A stretch of DNA of 64,000 bases from assembly GCA_021234155.1 (NCBI GenBank), contig JAJEKV010000133.1, forward strand, positions 1,700,827 to 1,764,826, read 5' to 3'. The notes under the pieces were generated by a model that was not told the origin of the DNA, ran no database searches, and was given only the letters and a program-made list of their open reading frames with translations. The position numbers and the translations under genes were made by a program. Source of the DNA: Isoetes taiwanensis (Eukaryota > Streptophyta > Lycopodiopsida > Isoetales > Isoetaceae). This document shows positions 33,341 to 44,844 of this stretch, piece by piece; position 1 is the stretch's first letter; each line of letters opens with the position of its first letter.

Positions 33341-33932
33341 GGAGAACATGTGAGAATGCAAGAATTAAATCGCTTAAATCTAGAATAGGAATGCCGCTTC
33401 CTTGAAAGAGATATAGGGCACTTAGGAGGGGCACATGTGGCACATGAGAAGCATCGAGATCCAATAGAAGAGGTACGAAGACCGAAAAGAAGGAGGAAGG
33501 GAAGGAACATTATCAAAAGATCGCATCATGAGTAACCGCGCAAGGAACATTATTCTAAAAAAATCAAAAACTTTCAAAACTATACTCACCTCCAATCTCA
33601 AATTCTACTGCTGAACACTTTCGATTCTCACTCACTCTTATACAATCGGCATCAATTTCGGATGGCAGGCCTTCTACACCTGAAAATCGACACTCCTTGG
33701 ACACCTAGAACTTCGTGGAGCAAAACGTCCTAGGACTTGGATTCGTGGACCAAATCGTCCAACATGCATGGACGGAAGGCCAAAAACCCCTCAACACTTC
33801 CCAATAGTCGATTTTTAGAGTAACGGAAAAATTTTCCGGCCACTAAATACCTAACAATCTTAGTAAAATCGATTAAGAAAAAAACCAAAAACTTTTCCGC
33901 CATGCCGGAAATTTCCAAATTAAAAAGGTTGA

Positions 33933-35053
33933 TAAAGTATACACCTAGACTCAAAACAGGGTTTTGGTTAAACCATGAAACTGGGATAACATTAAAAAAC
34001 CCCGAAGTCCATTTAGATAAAGACCTAAACAGACTATTGTCTTATTTAACCTTTGTCAAATAAGCCAATCAATTTGCAGTCCTTTATACGTAAGGTGCCT
34101 AGTGTCCAAAGGCCCTGCATTGAGTCCTTTTTTTTTTTTTTTTTCAAGATATTTATATTTTATTAAATAATAAAACAGGATACATGACCTTATTAAAGGC
34201 TCCACAATAGGCCAGATAAGCACAATTTAAACAATGGTCACCAAATAGGAAGAAAGTGTCACCCACATTTCGAAATCAGAGTCTAAAAGCCTGATATAAA
34301 CCTTCCAACCAGAACAAAGATTGAACCAATGTGTGAACTGCAGCTGCAACCATTTGAAGCTTACCCCCATAAGATGCAAGCAATTGAGGGGCACATGAGG
34401 CAATTATCCTTCTGCGCATTAACTTGGCCTAGAATCCATCCTACAGCATTGTACTAGAGAAGATCATATCTATGTACATTGGACTCAATGCTCCATCTTC
34501 GAATACTGCAGAAGATCATGCTGGCCTTCCCACTAGGGATGGTCCAATTGCTCACCGAATGCCCCTACTACTACTAGCATAAGCCGCAGCTGAAAATGCT
34601 CAACTTCCTTAAAGATGCACAAGTCAAGTTCCCCAGGACCCTTGAAGCACAACTCGATAAGTCAGCAGCAGTAAAGAAACATTGGTCTCCCGCCCAATGC
34701 ATTGAGTCTTTAAGACAACATAAACTTGAGATCAATGCATACTACTCAGATAGTAAATAAGTACAATAAGATATCAGTTGTTAAAAAAGATAATTAAACC
34801 AATATGCAATCAGATATGACATGTATTTCATGCCTCCTTGATCGTGCCAATGCATAGAGATTCACTATCTTATATATATGCATGCAGGACATATTTTTTC
34901 TGAAAAGCCCTTCATATGATCTCCTGCTAACACGTAGCACAAACTTTATCTTTGAAATACCAAAAACAGATTCATAAATATTCGTTATGTTTTTCCAAAT
35001 CTGAGTCAATATTTGTGAGATATTTATACTGCAGATCATAACAATGACTATTA
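33933..35053. repeat. Duplicated unit, copy 1, part A
   Basis: From GTATACACCTAGACTC the sequence matches 57708 onward nearly base for base, apart from the retro-insertion at 34127-34697 and an insertion present only in copy 2. The match is broken at 35053 by Helitron H4 and resumes at 44224. Copy 1 continues at 55731 after Helitron H5. No gene is recognised in it. Confidence 0.9.
34127..34697 (-). mobile_element. Poly(A)-tailed retro-insertion (571 bp) with 11-bp target duplication
   Basis: The insert starts (plus strand) with a run of about 18 T, that is a poly(A) tail on the minus strand, preceded by an AATAAAATATAAAT region. It is flanked by TGCATTGAGTC at 34116-34126 and 34698-34708, and copy 2 has the single uninterrupted site at 57889-57899. 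These are the marks of LINE-driven insertion. It may be a truncated LINE 3' end or a processed transcript; no protein is recognisable. Confidence 0.9.
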
Positions 35054-35299
35054 CTAGTAACGGTGCCCAGCGTTGCTGAGCATTCATTGGAAGTTTGTAA
35101 ATGTTTTTATTGCAATAAGAAATGTGTGCAGTAAGCTTTTATTATTGGAATAAAAAAATATTCAAATATAGTTATAGTTATTAGTACAGTGTAAAGAAAT
35201 CTATAGAAACTAAGGGCTATTTCATTACTATAAATTTCTTTGTAGACTACATTTGAGTGAACCTCCTTTTTGTTTTTTAGCGGTCTCCTTGTCTTGGAG

Positions 35300-38200
35300 G
35301 TTTCTTTGAATGTATACCTTCACTTTCAGGTGTTGTGTGGTGCACCTTGAGAATCGACATAGAGCTGGCGGTTGTGCGAATACTAGAAAGTTGGTAGGCG
35401 AGATGCCAACGGATGTCATTGGCTATCCTTGCGACTTTATTTATAGTCATCGAGAATGCAAGTCGCGACGGGGAAGCCTTAAGCCAAGGGGAGGAGATGG
35501 ATTATCGATGGCTCCGAGGTTATCCTTAGTATGAGGACCGCGTGTTCCTTTGTAGGTGCGATTGATTATTCTCGCATCTATGATTCTTGGAGCGCGCTTT
35601 GATTACACCGGAGGCGGGTGCCATTGCAAAAGCCTTGGGGTTCATGTTCAGGAGGATGATGGCACCATACTTGATGTGTAACTTATGCGCGATGGCATGC
35701 GGAAGGGGTCAGGGTGGTTGATGAACTCAATTGGGAAATCCCTTGTAGCATCTTCGCCTCACGTAATGATGGCATCTATACTTTCGTGTACATATGGGTT
35801 GTCCATTCAACCTTAGAAGGACCTTATTGTTGATTTTCCGGTGTCTTCATTCTTTGGAGTCAAGATGGCCTTGTCATACAATAGGTGCACATTTGCCTCG
35901 TTATTTCCTTTGCCGAAGATGTTGTCAATCAGGTCGTCTTCTACCACACATTCTTGGTATCTCAACCAAGAATCCAATTCGGCCGATTCATTGTTCATCC
36001 GTTCCCCATTTGAGTCGTAGGAGCCAATTTGAGAAGATTTATTCATCTTTTCTAACCCGCAGATGTTTTGTGTCACTTGTGGGTTTTGAAATTAATCCAC
36101 AACGGGTTTCTCTTGACACACCGAGATGATTTCGTCTTTGTTGCACGCTGATCCGCTGCAATTGTTGTCGGAACGCCGCCGGTGAGCATTTATTCCCAAA
36201 TGGTAACGTCATCTTGGCGTCTCTCGGCGTGAGAACCCACGACCTGGCGATTGAGTGCTTTGCGCATGTGTCATACCCATTTAGTCCCCATACCATTATG
36301 CTTGCCTTTGGTACCTCTCGCTTTGTTGGCTTGTTGCACGTGGTGAGGTTGCCTCTTGTGTGAGGTTGAGTGGTAACTTCTGAATGTCTAATGAATCGCT
36401 TGTGCTCCCTTCAAGAGGAGGCGGGCAATGCCTGTCCAAATAACGTCGACACCCATGCCATATCCTCTTAGTATGCCGATTAGATCGTTGAAGAGGAATG
36501 CCTTTGCTCTGTGCCTCCTGGGCCATCCACATTGATACATAGGGCTTGATGTCGGGGATTGCATCGAGGGATAATGTCTGCCATGCTTCGCCTTGTTGAG
36601 CTTTCCGTGTAGTTTTTGCCCTTCTTTCAACTCCTTTTCTGCATCGAAGGTGGGTTCATTTGGGGAAATTACCCAGAATGTCTATCCGTGGTTCTCGCGG
36701 TCAAGTTGTCGGCATGTGCGACCACTCTATCCGGAAGATGTCGATGTCCTTCAAATTGCATGGTTATAAGCCCGCCTCGTGGCATCTTCCGCTGATAGTC
36801 TTCGTCAAAGCCGTCCTGAAGAGCTCCCACGCCGCATTGATGGATCTTGTGGGTCATTGTATAGGCAAATGAATGCTAATGTCCCCGTAGCGGCACCGGG
36901 CATTTGAAGAGGGCTCTTGCCGCTTTCTCCCACTTTCGGCGCCGCCTTCTAGTAAGCCGCAGCTCTTTGGCGACTTCCTTGAAAGTCGAACATAGTTTTC
37001 CATTAGCAGTCTGCATGTCTTCGGTATTGGTAGCCCATGATATCAGCAACGAAGGGGTATGAGGTAATGCCGGTCACCGTCCTTAGGGGCTCCCGTTGTA
37101 CATCCGTGTGATGAGCTTGAACGCCCTCCCGCTTTCAGGGGATCGCGGCGGCGTGAATGTGTAGTGTTGGGGATTTCTGGATAAGTGTATTCCGCGTCTG
37201 GTACCGGTCATGCTCATTGGAGTCAAAACCATGCGATCAACATTGTTTGCTTTTGCATCTCTCGCTCGATGGCTCGTCTTTCATGGCCTTCGATAATAAA
37301 CTGACTTGGTTGTTTGGCAAGTGAACAGTAGCTTTATTATCACTTGTGTGGGAGTTACCATGCATCTTGAATCCATATAGCCTCCACATTGCTTCCATTC
37401 TGCAGGCGTATATCGTGTCAAGGTATTGCTCCACCTCGTCCCATTGAATGTGGACGTGGATTCCCCTGTCGGTTCTTCCGTGATCTTGATGGATGCCCCG
37501 TCGTGCCCTTTGTGGATGTACTTTATAGATATACTTCACGCCACGCCGAAACACTGCTCAACATTGATATGTGCGCCGCTTTTTCAAGCACCATTGATTG
37601 TGGGGAACTATCCATCGTTGTCAATAGGCGTGTTGCCCCTCATGAAGTGGCGATAGGTCCCACCTTCTATACTACGGATAGCCATTTGCGTTGACTTTGG
37701 TATTGTCAATAAATGGCTTTGGAAATCCTTGTACATTCCTTCATTGGGCTGCCTTCCTTGGCTTGCATGTAAAGAGGCGTTTGGGTTGAGGGGCCCGCAT
37801 GGGCGGTGGGACCATATGCTTGATGACCGAACTCTCGCGGGTTGGGATTTTTGGGCGGCATTGCCTGCGGATGATCTTTGTCAATGGCGCTATCTCAGGA
37901 TCTTGTCTTCTTGTTAGAATCATGAGGAGGTGGCAATGTGGCAAGCCTCGTTTCGGAACTCTATCGATATGTGTGTGCCTTCACCTTGCCCAAGATATCA
38001 TTTTCAAAGAGGTCGTGGAAGAATGCTTTGAGCTTTGTGTGAAATCGCACGACAACCAAATCTGGTCTATCATGTGGCCGTTGTCGGGTAGCAGGTTGTG
38101 TCTAATCTCTACCCAATTTGGGTTGGGCGTAAATGTTACAAAGAGATCAGCTTTGCCAAATCTTAGGATCAAGGCCATGAATCTCGGTAGTTCTTCATTT

Positions 38201-39552
38201 GCATTGCTCTCGGGCTTCCATTGTATGAAGAAGGCGGGATGACCAGCTTGGGATCTTAAGCCTCTTTGCTCGCACAAGTGATCTATGTAGTCAATGAGAC
38301 CTTGGTATAACTCTACTCGCGAACTTCCTTTGATTTTGTTTGATCCGGTTTAGATTGTTTGCTTCCACGAAAAGTACGTCAACAATGAATTGTCATGTTA
38401 GCTTGCCTACGCAAAGCAATGGGTTCCAACCTCTGCTCCTTATTGCCAGCCGATAATTGTAGAATTGAAACATAGTCACTAACGGGATCAAGATTTGGGT
38501 TTGTGATTGGAATCTTCTTTGAGGCGCCACCCTTTTGATGTATACTGCATGTCCCCATCGAATGGTGGCTCTCCGGCCCGCATTGACAAATATTATCGCA
38601 ACTTCATTTGAGCATGCTGGATTGTATCTCCTAAGGTCCAGGTTTCGAGAAACATTGAAGTACATCCTGATGTCTTTCACACCTTCACCTGAATGTTGTG
38701 CTCGTTCTTCAACCTCGTGCATCATCATGAGAGCTGATGCATAGGGGGTTGAATGCGTTAGCTTTCGGCATCCGATTCTTTGAGTAGGTCACTATCGCAT
38801 TTTATATTTTGAGGATTTTGGGCCCAAGGCTTCATGTGCATAGCCCGCATCCGTAATGTAGAGTCGAGAGTATGTTCTTGGCCGGGAATTATCTCCAAGA
38901 TGAGTCGGGTCCTACCTATGGTAGGTTTGTCCTTGGATTTTGAAACAATATGGTCCGTGTCCTTCAAACCGCCGATGTTGGCATGCAAAGGAAGCAAAGG
39001 CGAGCACTATTGTAGGCCCTAATGTTGGTGGAAGTTGGTGCTTTTTGGGTGTCAGGTGGCTCAATATTCCGTGAATTAGGTGGGCATTGGTTGTAGAGGT
39101 TCCAGGTTTGATTTGTCCATCATGACGGCCAGCTTATTTCATCATCCTTGAACGACAATGCACCACCGATTATGCATTCCTATTAAACGCCTACGGTGGT
39201 GTCACCAACTTGTGTGACTTGCCGCGTCCTTGCTATTAAATGCGTAGGTGGATAGGGCTCTACGTTGACGATGATATTGTTCGTTCATCAAGTCTCTCTT
39301 GATACTCTTTCCGTTCACGTGGCAACTTCTTTGGAGGCTCTCCATTGGCGTTGATATTGGGTATTTTTGACTAATCTTTAGCCATGTTGATCTTACGTTC
39401 ATGCACGGCTTTGTTGCATCTTTCTTCTTTATAATTCTCTCTTCGCTTTCTCCAATCGAAATATCACATTCCTGTCTTTGCGTCTCTGCCGAAAGACGCT
39501 TCTTTCTATACCTCTCGCTTGGCGCAAGCCTTCTCTCTCGTTCTTCCGTCAT
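35300..39552 (-). pseudogene. Helitron Rep/helicase (RepHel), decayed
   Basis: RepHel combines a rolling-circle HUH endonuclease with a Pif1-type helicase. In order on the minus strand: N-terminal charged region (39552-39202); the Helitron-like N domain with LDLRRYNPACSNEVAIIF (about 38640-38580); GKADLFVTFTPNPNWVEI (about 38157-38100); the HUH motif MPHCHLLMIL (37944-37915); the catalytic-tyrosine region VKYIYK and EAMWRLYGFKMHGNS (37554-37350); the helicase Walker A start VDGPGGT (about 36510-36535, frame lost before GK); GIARLLLKGAQAIH; and C-terminal blocks QGFCNGTRL (about 35611-35637) and SMTINK (about 35440-35460). More than ten frame breaks make it inactive as written. Confidence 0.92.
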
Positions 39553-41279
39553 TGCGGATCACGATCCAAAGGATGTTAGTTGTGTGGGTAGCATCCTCCA
39601 TGAATCTTTTAAACCTAGGTAAAAGGGTAAAAGGTATAGTCTTTTTTTGAAGTTTTAAGAAAGGGTGGTAGGCGTTGTAAAAGGTAAAAAGGTATAGTCT
39701 TTTTTGAAGTTTTAAAAAAGGGTGGTAGGCGTTGCAAAAAGTGTAGTCCTTTTTGAGTTTAAAAAGGTGATGGGCATTTTACGTTGGGTAAAAAGTCAAA
39801 AAGGGAAATTAGGTATGTTAGTTGTTTGTTGTTGGTTGTTGTTAGTATGTTAGTTGTTAGTATTTATATTTCATGATGGCATCCAAACCGAAATGCATCC
39901 GAATACAAAGTCGTGGAAATGGCAAAGGCCTAGCAAGTTTTTCCGCAACAAAGGCAATCCTTTGTGTCAACAGGAAAAACCGCTTGAAAATGGTCGCTTC
40001 AAAATGCCCGCCAAAATTCAACATCACAAAATTCCAAAAATAGGGGATGGCACCAAAGATTAGTAGTAAGATATTGCACAAATGCAAAGAGCTTGGCGAG
40101 AGAAAGAATTTTGGATGCTTTTGTTGTAACCCCGATTGAAAAATCGGATGGAACAACGTAAGCTCCATTTAGGAACGCATTCCCCTCGATCTCCAGGTTC
40201 GGTTCTTTCCATATGCCTTCATTTATATATTCTAGTTTTGTGACTTTGATATGCATCAAAATTTTGATCGAGAAGAGGCGTAAAAAAGCTGTAATGTATA
40301 GGTAGAGTGCCTACGCTTTTGCATCTATATTTTTGGGGCCAAGAACCGATTTCCTTCCACATTAATGGTAGAATTTGAGCTTCCCATCGCATACATCTTC
40401 CACTGGGTATAATCATTATTCAAAGACATGGAAGTATCCATATACGCATCTGCATTTTTTCGGGCAAATCACATTTAGATCCCAAATTTGAAAATAGAGA
40501 TTGTTTACCATTAGAGAGGCAAAATCTACCTTGGCTTATGCTCAATTAAGCCTACACCAAAATGATTTATGCAATGGTGACTTGCATAATCTTGTCTACG
40601 GGTACTCATCACTATGCCCCAATAACATTAAACTCCAAATAGTAATACGCTTGCTTATGTGATAAATCAAAGAAACTATTCCCATAATATTTCCCGGCAA
40701 GACCACATTTGCCATATCCATGGCACACATCTCTAAGAAATTATTCTTCCTTTGGAAGGAAGGAAGAAGGTGGACTTCACTGGCAAAAATGCTTATTCCA
40801 ACCTGCACAAACACAATGAGAAATAAAGTGAGTAGCATCTACTAAACCATCAAAGCAAAGACATAATTTGGGAAGAGGAGACCTACAATATTGTTGTTTT
40901 CAAATTGTAAATATTTAAATGGATTAATGTTTGCTTTTTCAGTAGAATGTCATGACATGACGTGAAAACACAATTACAAACCTACGAACAAAAGAAAAAT
41001 CAGCATGACCACAACTACAAATTTGTCGAAAGTATCTCTAGTAAAGGCCATACTCGCTGCTTAACACATCCCTTTGTGTGACCTCGAGTAGAAACTAATC
41101 AGTCCGGGAGAAACTAATGTCATCAAATCATGAGCATGCAGCTATCATGAATTAAATTCAAAAAATAAAATTCGTCTACGTATGCTCCAAACATGATACC
41201 AGTTAAGAATTGCAATATTTATTAAATCAAAATAATCTCTTAGATAGGTTTTAACGTCACCACTAGGGCAAACATCAAC

Positions 41280-41455
41280 TGGACATGTGACCACACACCA
41301 CACTACATTGCTTGGTTGGGCCCCGCCCCAACCATCTTACATTAAGTCTGTTGGGATTTGACCCCCAACTTGATCGAATCTTGAGCAGGCGGGTCTCGAA
41401 CTCGAGACCACATTGCTGAGGAACTAGTGTGTTACCACTATTCTAGAATTTATAG
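41280..41455 (-). mobile_element. Candidate tRNA-derived SINE
   Basis: On the minus strand a tRNA-like head has an A-box-like TAGTGGTAACACAC (about 41427-41440) and a B-box GGTCTCGAGTTCGAGACC (41392-41409). A tRNA-unrelated body with CAAATCCCAACAGACTTAAT follows. Spacing and order fit a SINE head. I do not see a clear tail or target duplication. Confidence 0.45.
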
Positions 41456-41646
41456 CAACTGGAAATGGCAAAAACAACTTAGATCCAATGAAATAGCAAG
41501 GGCATAGACATGAAAAGCATACTACCAGATAGTAAAAGCGGAAGAAGCAGGCTCGAATATGCATCATTCATGCACGAAGCGCTTGAAAGCGTTATATTCC
41601 AACATTTCTCTCTTCAGCTTCACATTCTCCTGTCGCCAAAGGCATG

Positions 41647-43973
41647 TCAGACTGGTTAAGTGCATGAGGGATTAGCTTTTATTGTATATAGCTACCATGC
41701 CCAGCATACTTTGAAGCTGAGATTTTGTTGTTGAAATTAATCTGCTGCTAAATACGAAATGCAGCTTCAACTCTGAACGAAATTATGCAATGTGGGTAGA
41801 AGCAAAAGATCAAATCGAGGGGAAATAAGGGAAAATTCAAAATGATGCACATTCAAGTTGAGAAACTTACCAACCCACAAATATATTCCTTTGTATTGAC
41901 CGTTGATGAAGCTCAAACATGGTTCTATGATCTTGTATATCAACAAGCAACCTAACCAAAAACAATTCAAAGTAAGAAAATGTGAAAAAACTTCTGTGAT
42001 TACATAAAGCAAGAGAAAAACACAACCCGGGTGCGAGGACTCACTATGTGGAAGCGCATAAGCCCGCCCTTTGTTCTTCCCGCCTTTCGAGAATTAATTA
42101 ACGGAACTTCAACGCATTATCCATTACGATTTAATCCTCGGTAAACTAAACCCTTGTTTTAGGTCACATTTGCTCGAGAATCGGGGAAAAGCGCCATGAG
42201 GCATTTAACTCTTGGGTTGTCGGTTTTTATGGCCATATTTCAACCATGTTTTGCTCTAGACTTATTTATTGTGAAAGGGTTGATTTTGAACCCAAATCGT
42301 GTCTCGATTCTGCAGATCCTGTAAATGGGCTTTAAAAGGTGCGGTTTAGCATCTGAGACATTAATGCATTGGGTCTTCACCATATCTGCTGTTACGATAT
42401 CCTTGCATACGGTATAGTGTTCCTAAATCTGAATGATTCTAACTTTGCTATGGCTTAAGAGAAGAGTGTTGCAGATCTTTCTAAGATTTTCCCATAGCTC
42501 ACCATAGGATGCCATAGTGGGAGCTCTATAGATTGTAGCTAATATATACTGCCTCTCGACAAAGGTAGGTCGGGAGAGAAAGTATGGAGGGCGTATATCT
42601 TAAAACCTGTTGCAGCTATGGCCTCAAAGCTCGAACAAAACTCAAGCTGCTCCAACATCCTTAAGCTTAGCCTCCGGTAGAGCCTGAGGCTACAACCCGC
42701 GCCTGAGGAAGAGGTAACCTGGTGAAATTACCAAGAAGAGGTCATTTCGTCCAATATACGAATCACAGATATGGAAAAGAACCACCGGGTGGAGTTTAGC
42801 CACTACTCCCTAGGGAAGGTCAGACTAGTTAAGTGCATGAGGGATTAGCTTTTATTGTATATAGCTACCATGCCCAGCATACTTTGAAATTTGAGATTTT
42901 GTTGTTGAAGTGTCTGGCTGCTAAATCTGAAATCGGCTTCAACTCTGAACGAAATTATGCAACAGAGAAGCACAAAGATCAAATCGAGAGGGGAAATAAG
43001 GGAAAATTCAAAATGATGCACATTCAAGTTGAGAAACTTACCAACCCACAATATATTCCTTTGTATTGACACGTTGATGAAGCTCAAACATGGTTCTATG
43101 ATACTGTATATCAACAGCAACCTAACCAAAAACAATTCAAAGTAAGAAAATGTGAAAAAACTCGCAATTACATAAAGCAAGAAAAACACACCTGGTCTGA
43201 GGACTCACTATGTGGAACTGCATAAGCCCTGCCCACTGTTCTTCTGCCTTCACAGAATTAATTCTGGAACTTCAACGCATTATCCATTCTGATTTAATCC
43301 TGGTAAACTAAACCCTTGTTTTAGGTCCTGTTTATCAGAATCAGAAGGCGCCCATGAGGCATTTAACTCTTGGGTTGTCGGTTTTTATGGCCATATTTCA
43401 ACCATGTTTTGCTCTAGACTTATTTATTGTGAAAGGGTTGATTTTGAACCCAAACCGTGTCTCGATTCTGCAGTCCTGTAAATGGGCTTTAAAGGCTGCA
43501 GTTTAGCATGCAGGACATTAATGCATTGGGTCTTCACCATATCACATTACGATATCCTTGCATACGATTATAGTGTTCTAAATCTGAATGATTCTAACCT
43601 GCTATGGCTTAAGAGAAGAGTGTTGCAGATCTTTCTAAGATTTCCCCATAGCTCACCATAGGATGCCATAGCCGAGCTCTATAGATTGTAGCTAATATGC
43701 TCTGCCTCGACAAAGGTAGGTCTGGAGAGAAAGTATGGAGGGAGGCGTATATCTTAAAACCTGTTGTGCAGCTATGGCCTCCAAAGCTCGAACAAAACTC
43801 CAACTGCTCCAACATCCTTAAGCTTAGCCTCCAGCCGAGGCACAGGCTACAACCCGGACGCAGAGGTAACCAGGAGGCAAAATTACCAAGAAGAGATTTT
43901 TCGTCCAATATCTGAATCACGGATATGGAAAAGAACCACGGGTGGAGTTTAGCCACTACTCCCTAGGGAAGGT
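41647..43973. repeat. 1.17-kb tandem duplication in Helitron H4
   Basis: Copy A (41647-42819) and copy B (42820-43973) are near identical in AT-rich parts but differ repeatedly at CTG/CAG words. For example, ATACGAATCACAGAT near 42756 faces ATCTGAATCACGGAT near 43909. Both copies lie at the 5' end of the Helitron. No gene was recognised; short frames such as MLYVITEVFSHFLTLNCF are not supported. Confidence 0.9.
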
Positions 43974-44223
43974 TTGAGCAAGTGTTCCCATGAGGGTCAC
44001 CATATTGTATATGCTAGTATGGCGGAACCTTTAAATCGTAGAAAAGAGGTTGATAAAAGGAACCTGGCTCAAATCCAGCCGGATAGGGTTTGTAAGTGAA
44101 GAAGGACTCAACTCAGGGCGGATAGGGTTAGGGTTTTTCCGGAATGATGCACATTCTATTCAAAGAGTTAATGTGGGCAATATATTCTGGGTCGCGGTCC
44201 ATTACAAACATTATAATATAAGA

Positions 44224-44700
44224 TGAGCACATTAAGCCCATTTATCCAATGATAGTAGCTAAAATATATCTCAATTTGAAACCAAGTATAAAGCCAAATA
44301 TGTTTTATGACAATATCGCATGAACTATATGTCGCCATATTCAAAATATAAAAAAAGACAATCTGAGTATGTTCTAGAAAAAACCGTGAATCTTCATGCG
44401 ATTTGCATCCCATTGTGCTAAAACAAAACACATGGAGGGAAAAGAACCGATTACGCATTAGAACCAAAAGCATATTAGGTTTCGGAAAAGGATAAATGCA
44501 TGTTTAAGCTCTAAACTTATTTAGCGGTGGTTGATTTTTAACGCCCTTCACCATTTAAAGATCAAAATGAATTTTCTGTTCTCAGCAAGTTATATTCTGT
44601 GCATCCATTTTCACCACTGAAGCAACCTTTCTTTCATAATTTCAACAAATTTCCTGGAATCCAGCATGATTCAACAAACAAATATCTCATTACTATATTA
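44224..44700. repeat. Duplicated unit, copy 1, part B
   Basis: The match to copy 2 resumes here (TGAGCACATTAAGCCCATTT at 44224 and 58413) and runs to ACTATATTA at 44700 and 58887, where Helitron H5 begins. It is AT-rich with no gene evident. Confidence 0.9.
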
Positions 44701-44804
44701 CTAGTAATAGTGCCCAGCGTTGCTGGGCAGAATTTGGGAGCCTATGTGGACGGAAACCTATTAAGCCTAGACTTCTTTTCATAAATCATATAATAGAAAC
44801 CAAA

Positions 44805-44820
44805 CCCAGTGTTGCTGAGC
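44805..44820 (-). other. Second, vestigial Helitron 3' hairpin inside H5
   Basis: CCCAGTGTTGCTGAGC resembles the family terminator (CCCAGCGTTGCTGGGC) about 90 bp inside the true end, but its stem is mismatched and no CTAG follows. It may be the relic of an older terminus that was bypassed. Confidence 0.45.
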
Positions 44821-44844
44821 TATAAAAGGTTTTTGTGCATCTAA

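Larger units (their letters stand above)
25622..33932 (-). mobile_element. Helitron H3, right end uncertain
   Basis: The 3' end is clear on the minus strand: hairpin GCCCGGC-AAC-GCCGGGC (about 25633-25649), then CTAG before T, with flank A25621. Compared with the other five ends, the stem carries a compensated pair change. The 5' end is less certain. One candidate is TCAACCTTTTTAATTTGG at 33932, where the right flank (TAAAGTATACACC) resumes sequence matching the duplicated unit at 57708. The left flank also matches DNA just before that point (AGTCATACACTTCAAAC at about 25477 and 57651). A shorter alternative ends at about 25927 (TCTTTACC). No Rep/helicase is visible. Most of the interior (26030-33930) is AT-rich, repeat-containing and without a recognisable gene. 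Confidence 0.5.
35054..44223 (-). mobile_element. Helitron H4, decayed autonomous element (9170 bp)
   Basis: On the minus strand it begins TCTTATATTATAATGTTTG and ends with the terminal hairpin (GCTCAGC-AAC-GCTGGGC, one stem mismatch, about 35065-35082) and CTAG before T. The flanks A35053 and T44224 are joined without interruption at 58412/58413 in the second copy of the host repeat, so both ends are proven. It carries a decayed Rep/helicase near the 3' half, a SINE, and a 1.17-kb tandem duplication near the 5' end. The stretch 39560-41280 holds small minus-strand frames I cannot assign. Confidence 0.97.

Noticed and set aside
39857-40838. Minus-strand frames in Helitron H4 considered as an RPA-like single-strand-binding gene, which some plant Helitrons carry.
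   Set aside because: Only vague resemblance (ISIFASEVHLLPSFQRKN). No OB-fold pattern could be followed across the frames.
43609-43956. Overlapping frames on both strands in the 1.17-kb tandem repeat.
   Set aside because: They are not conserved between the two repeat copies, whose indels shift the frames.
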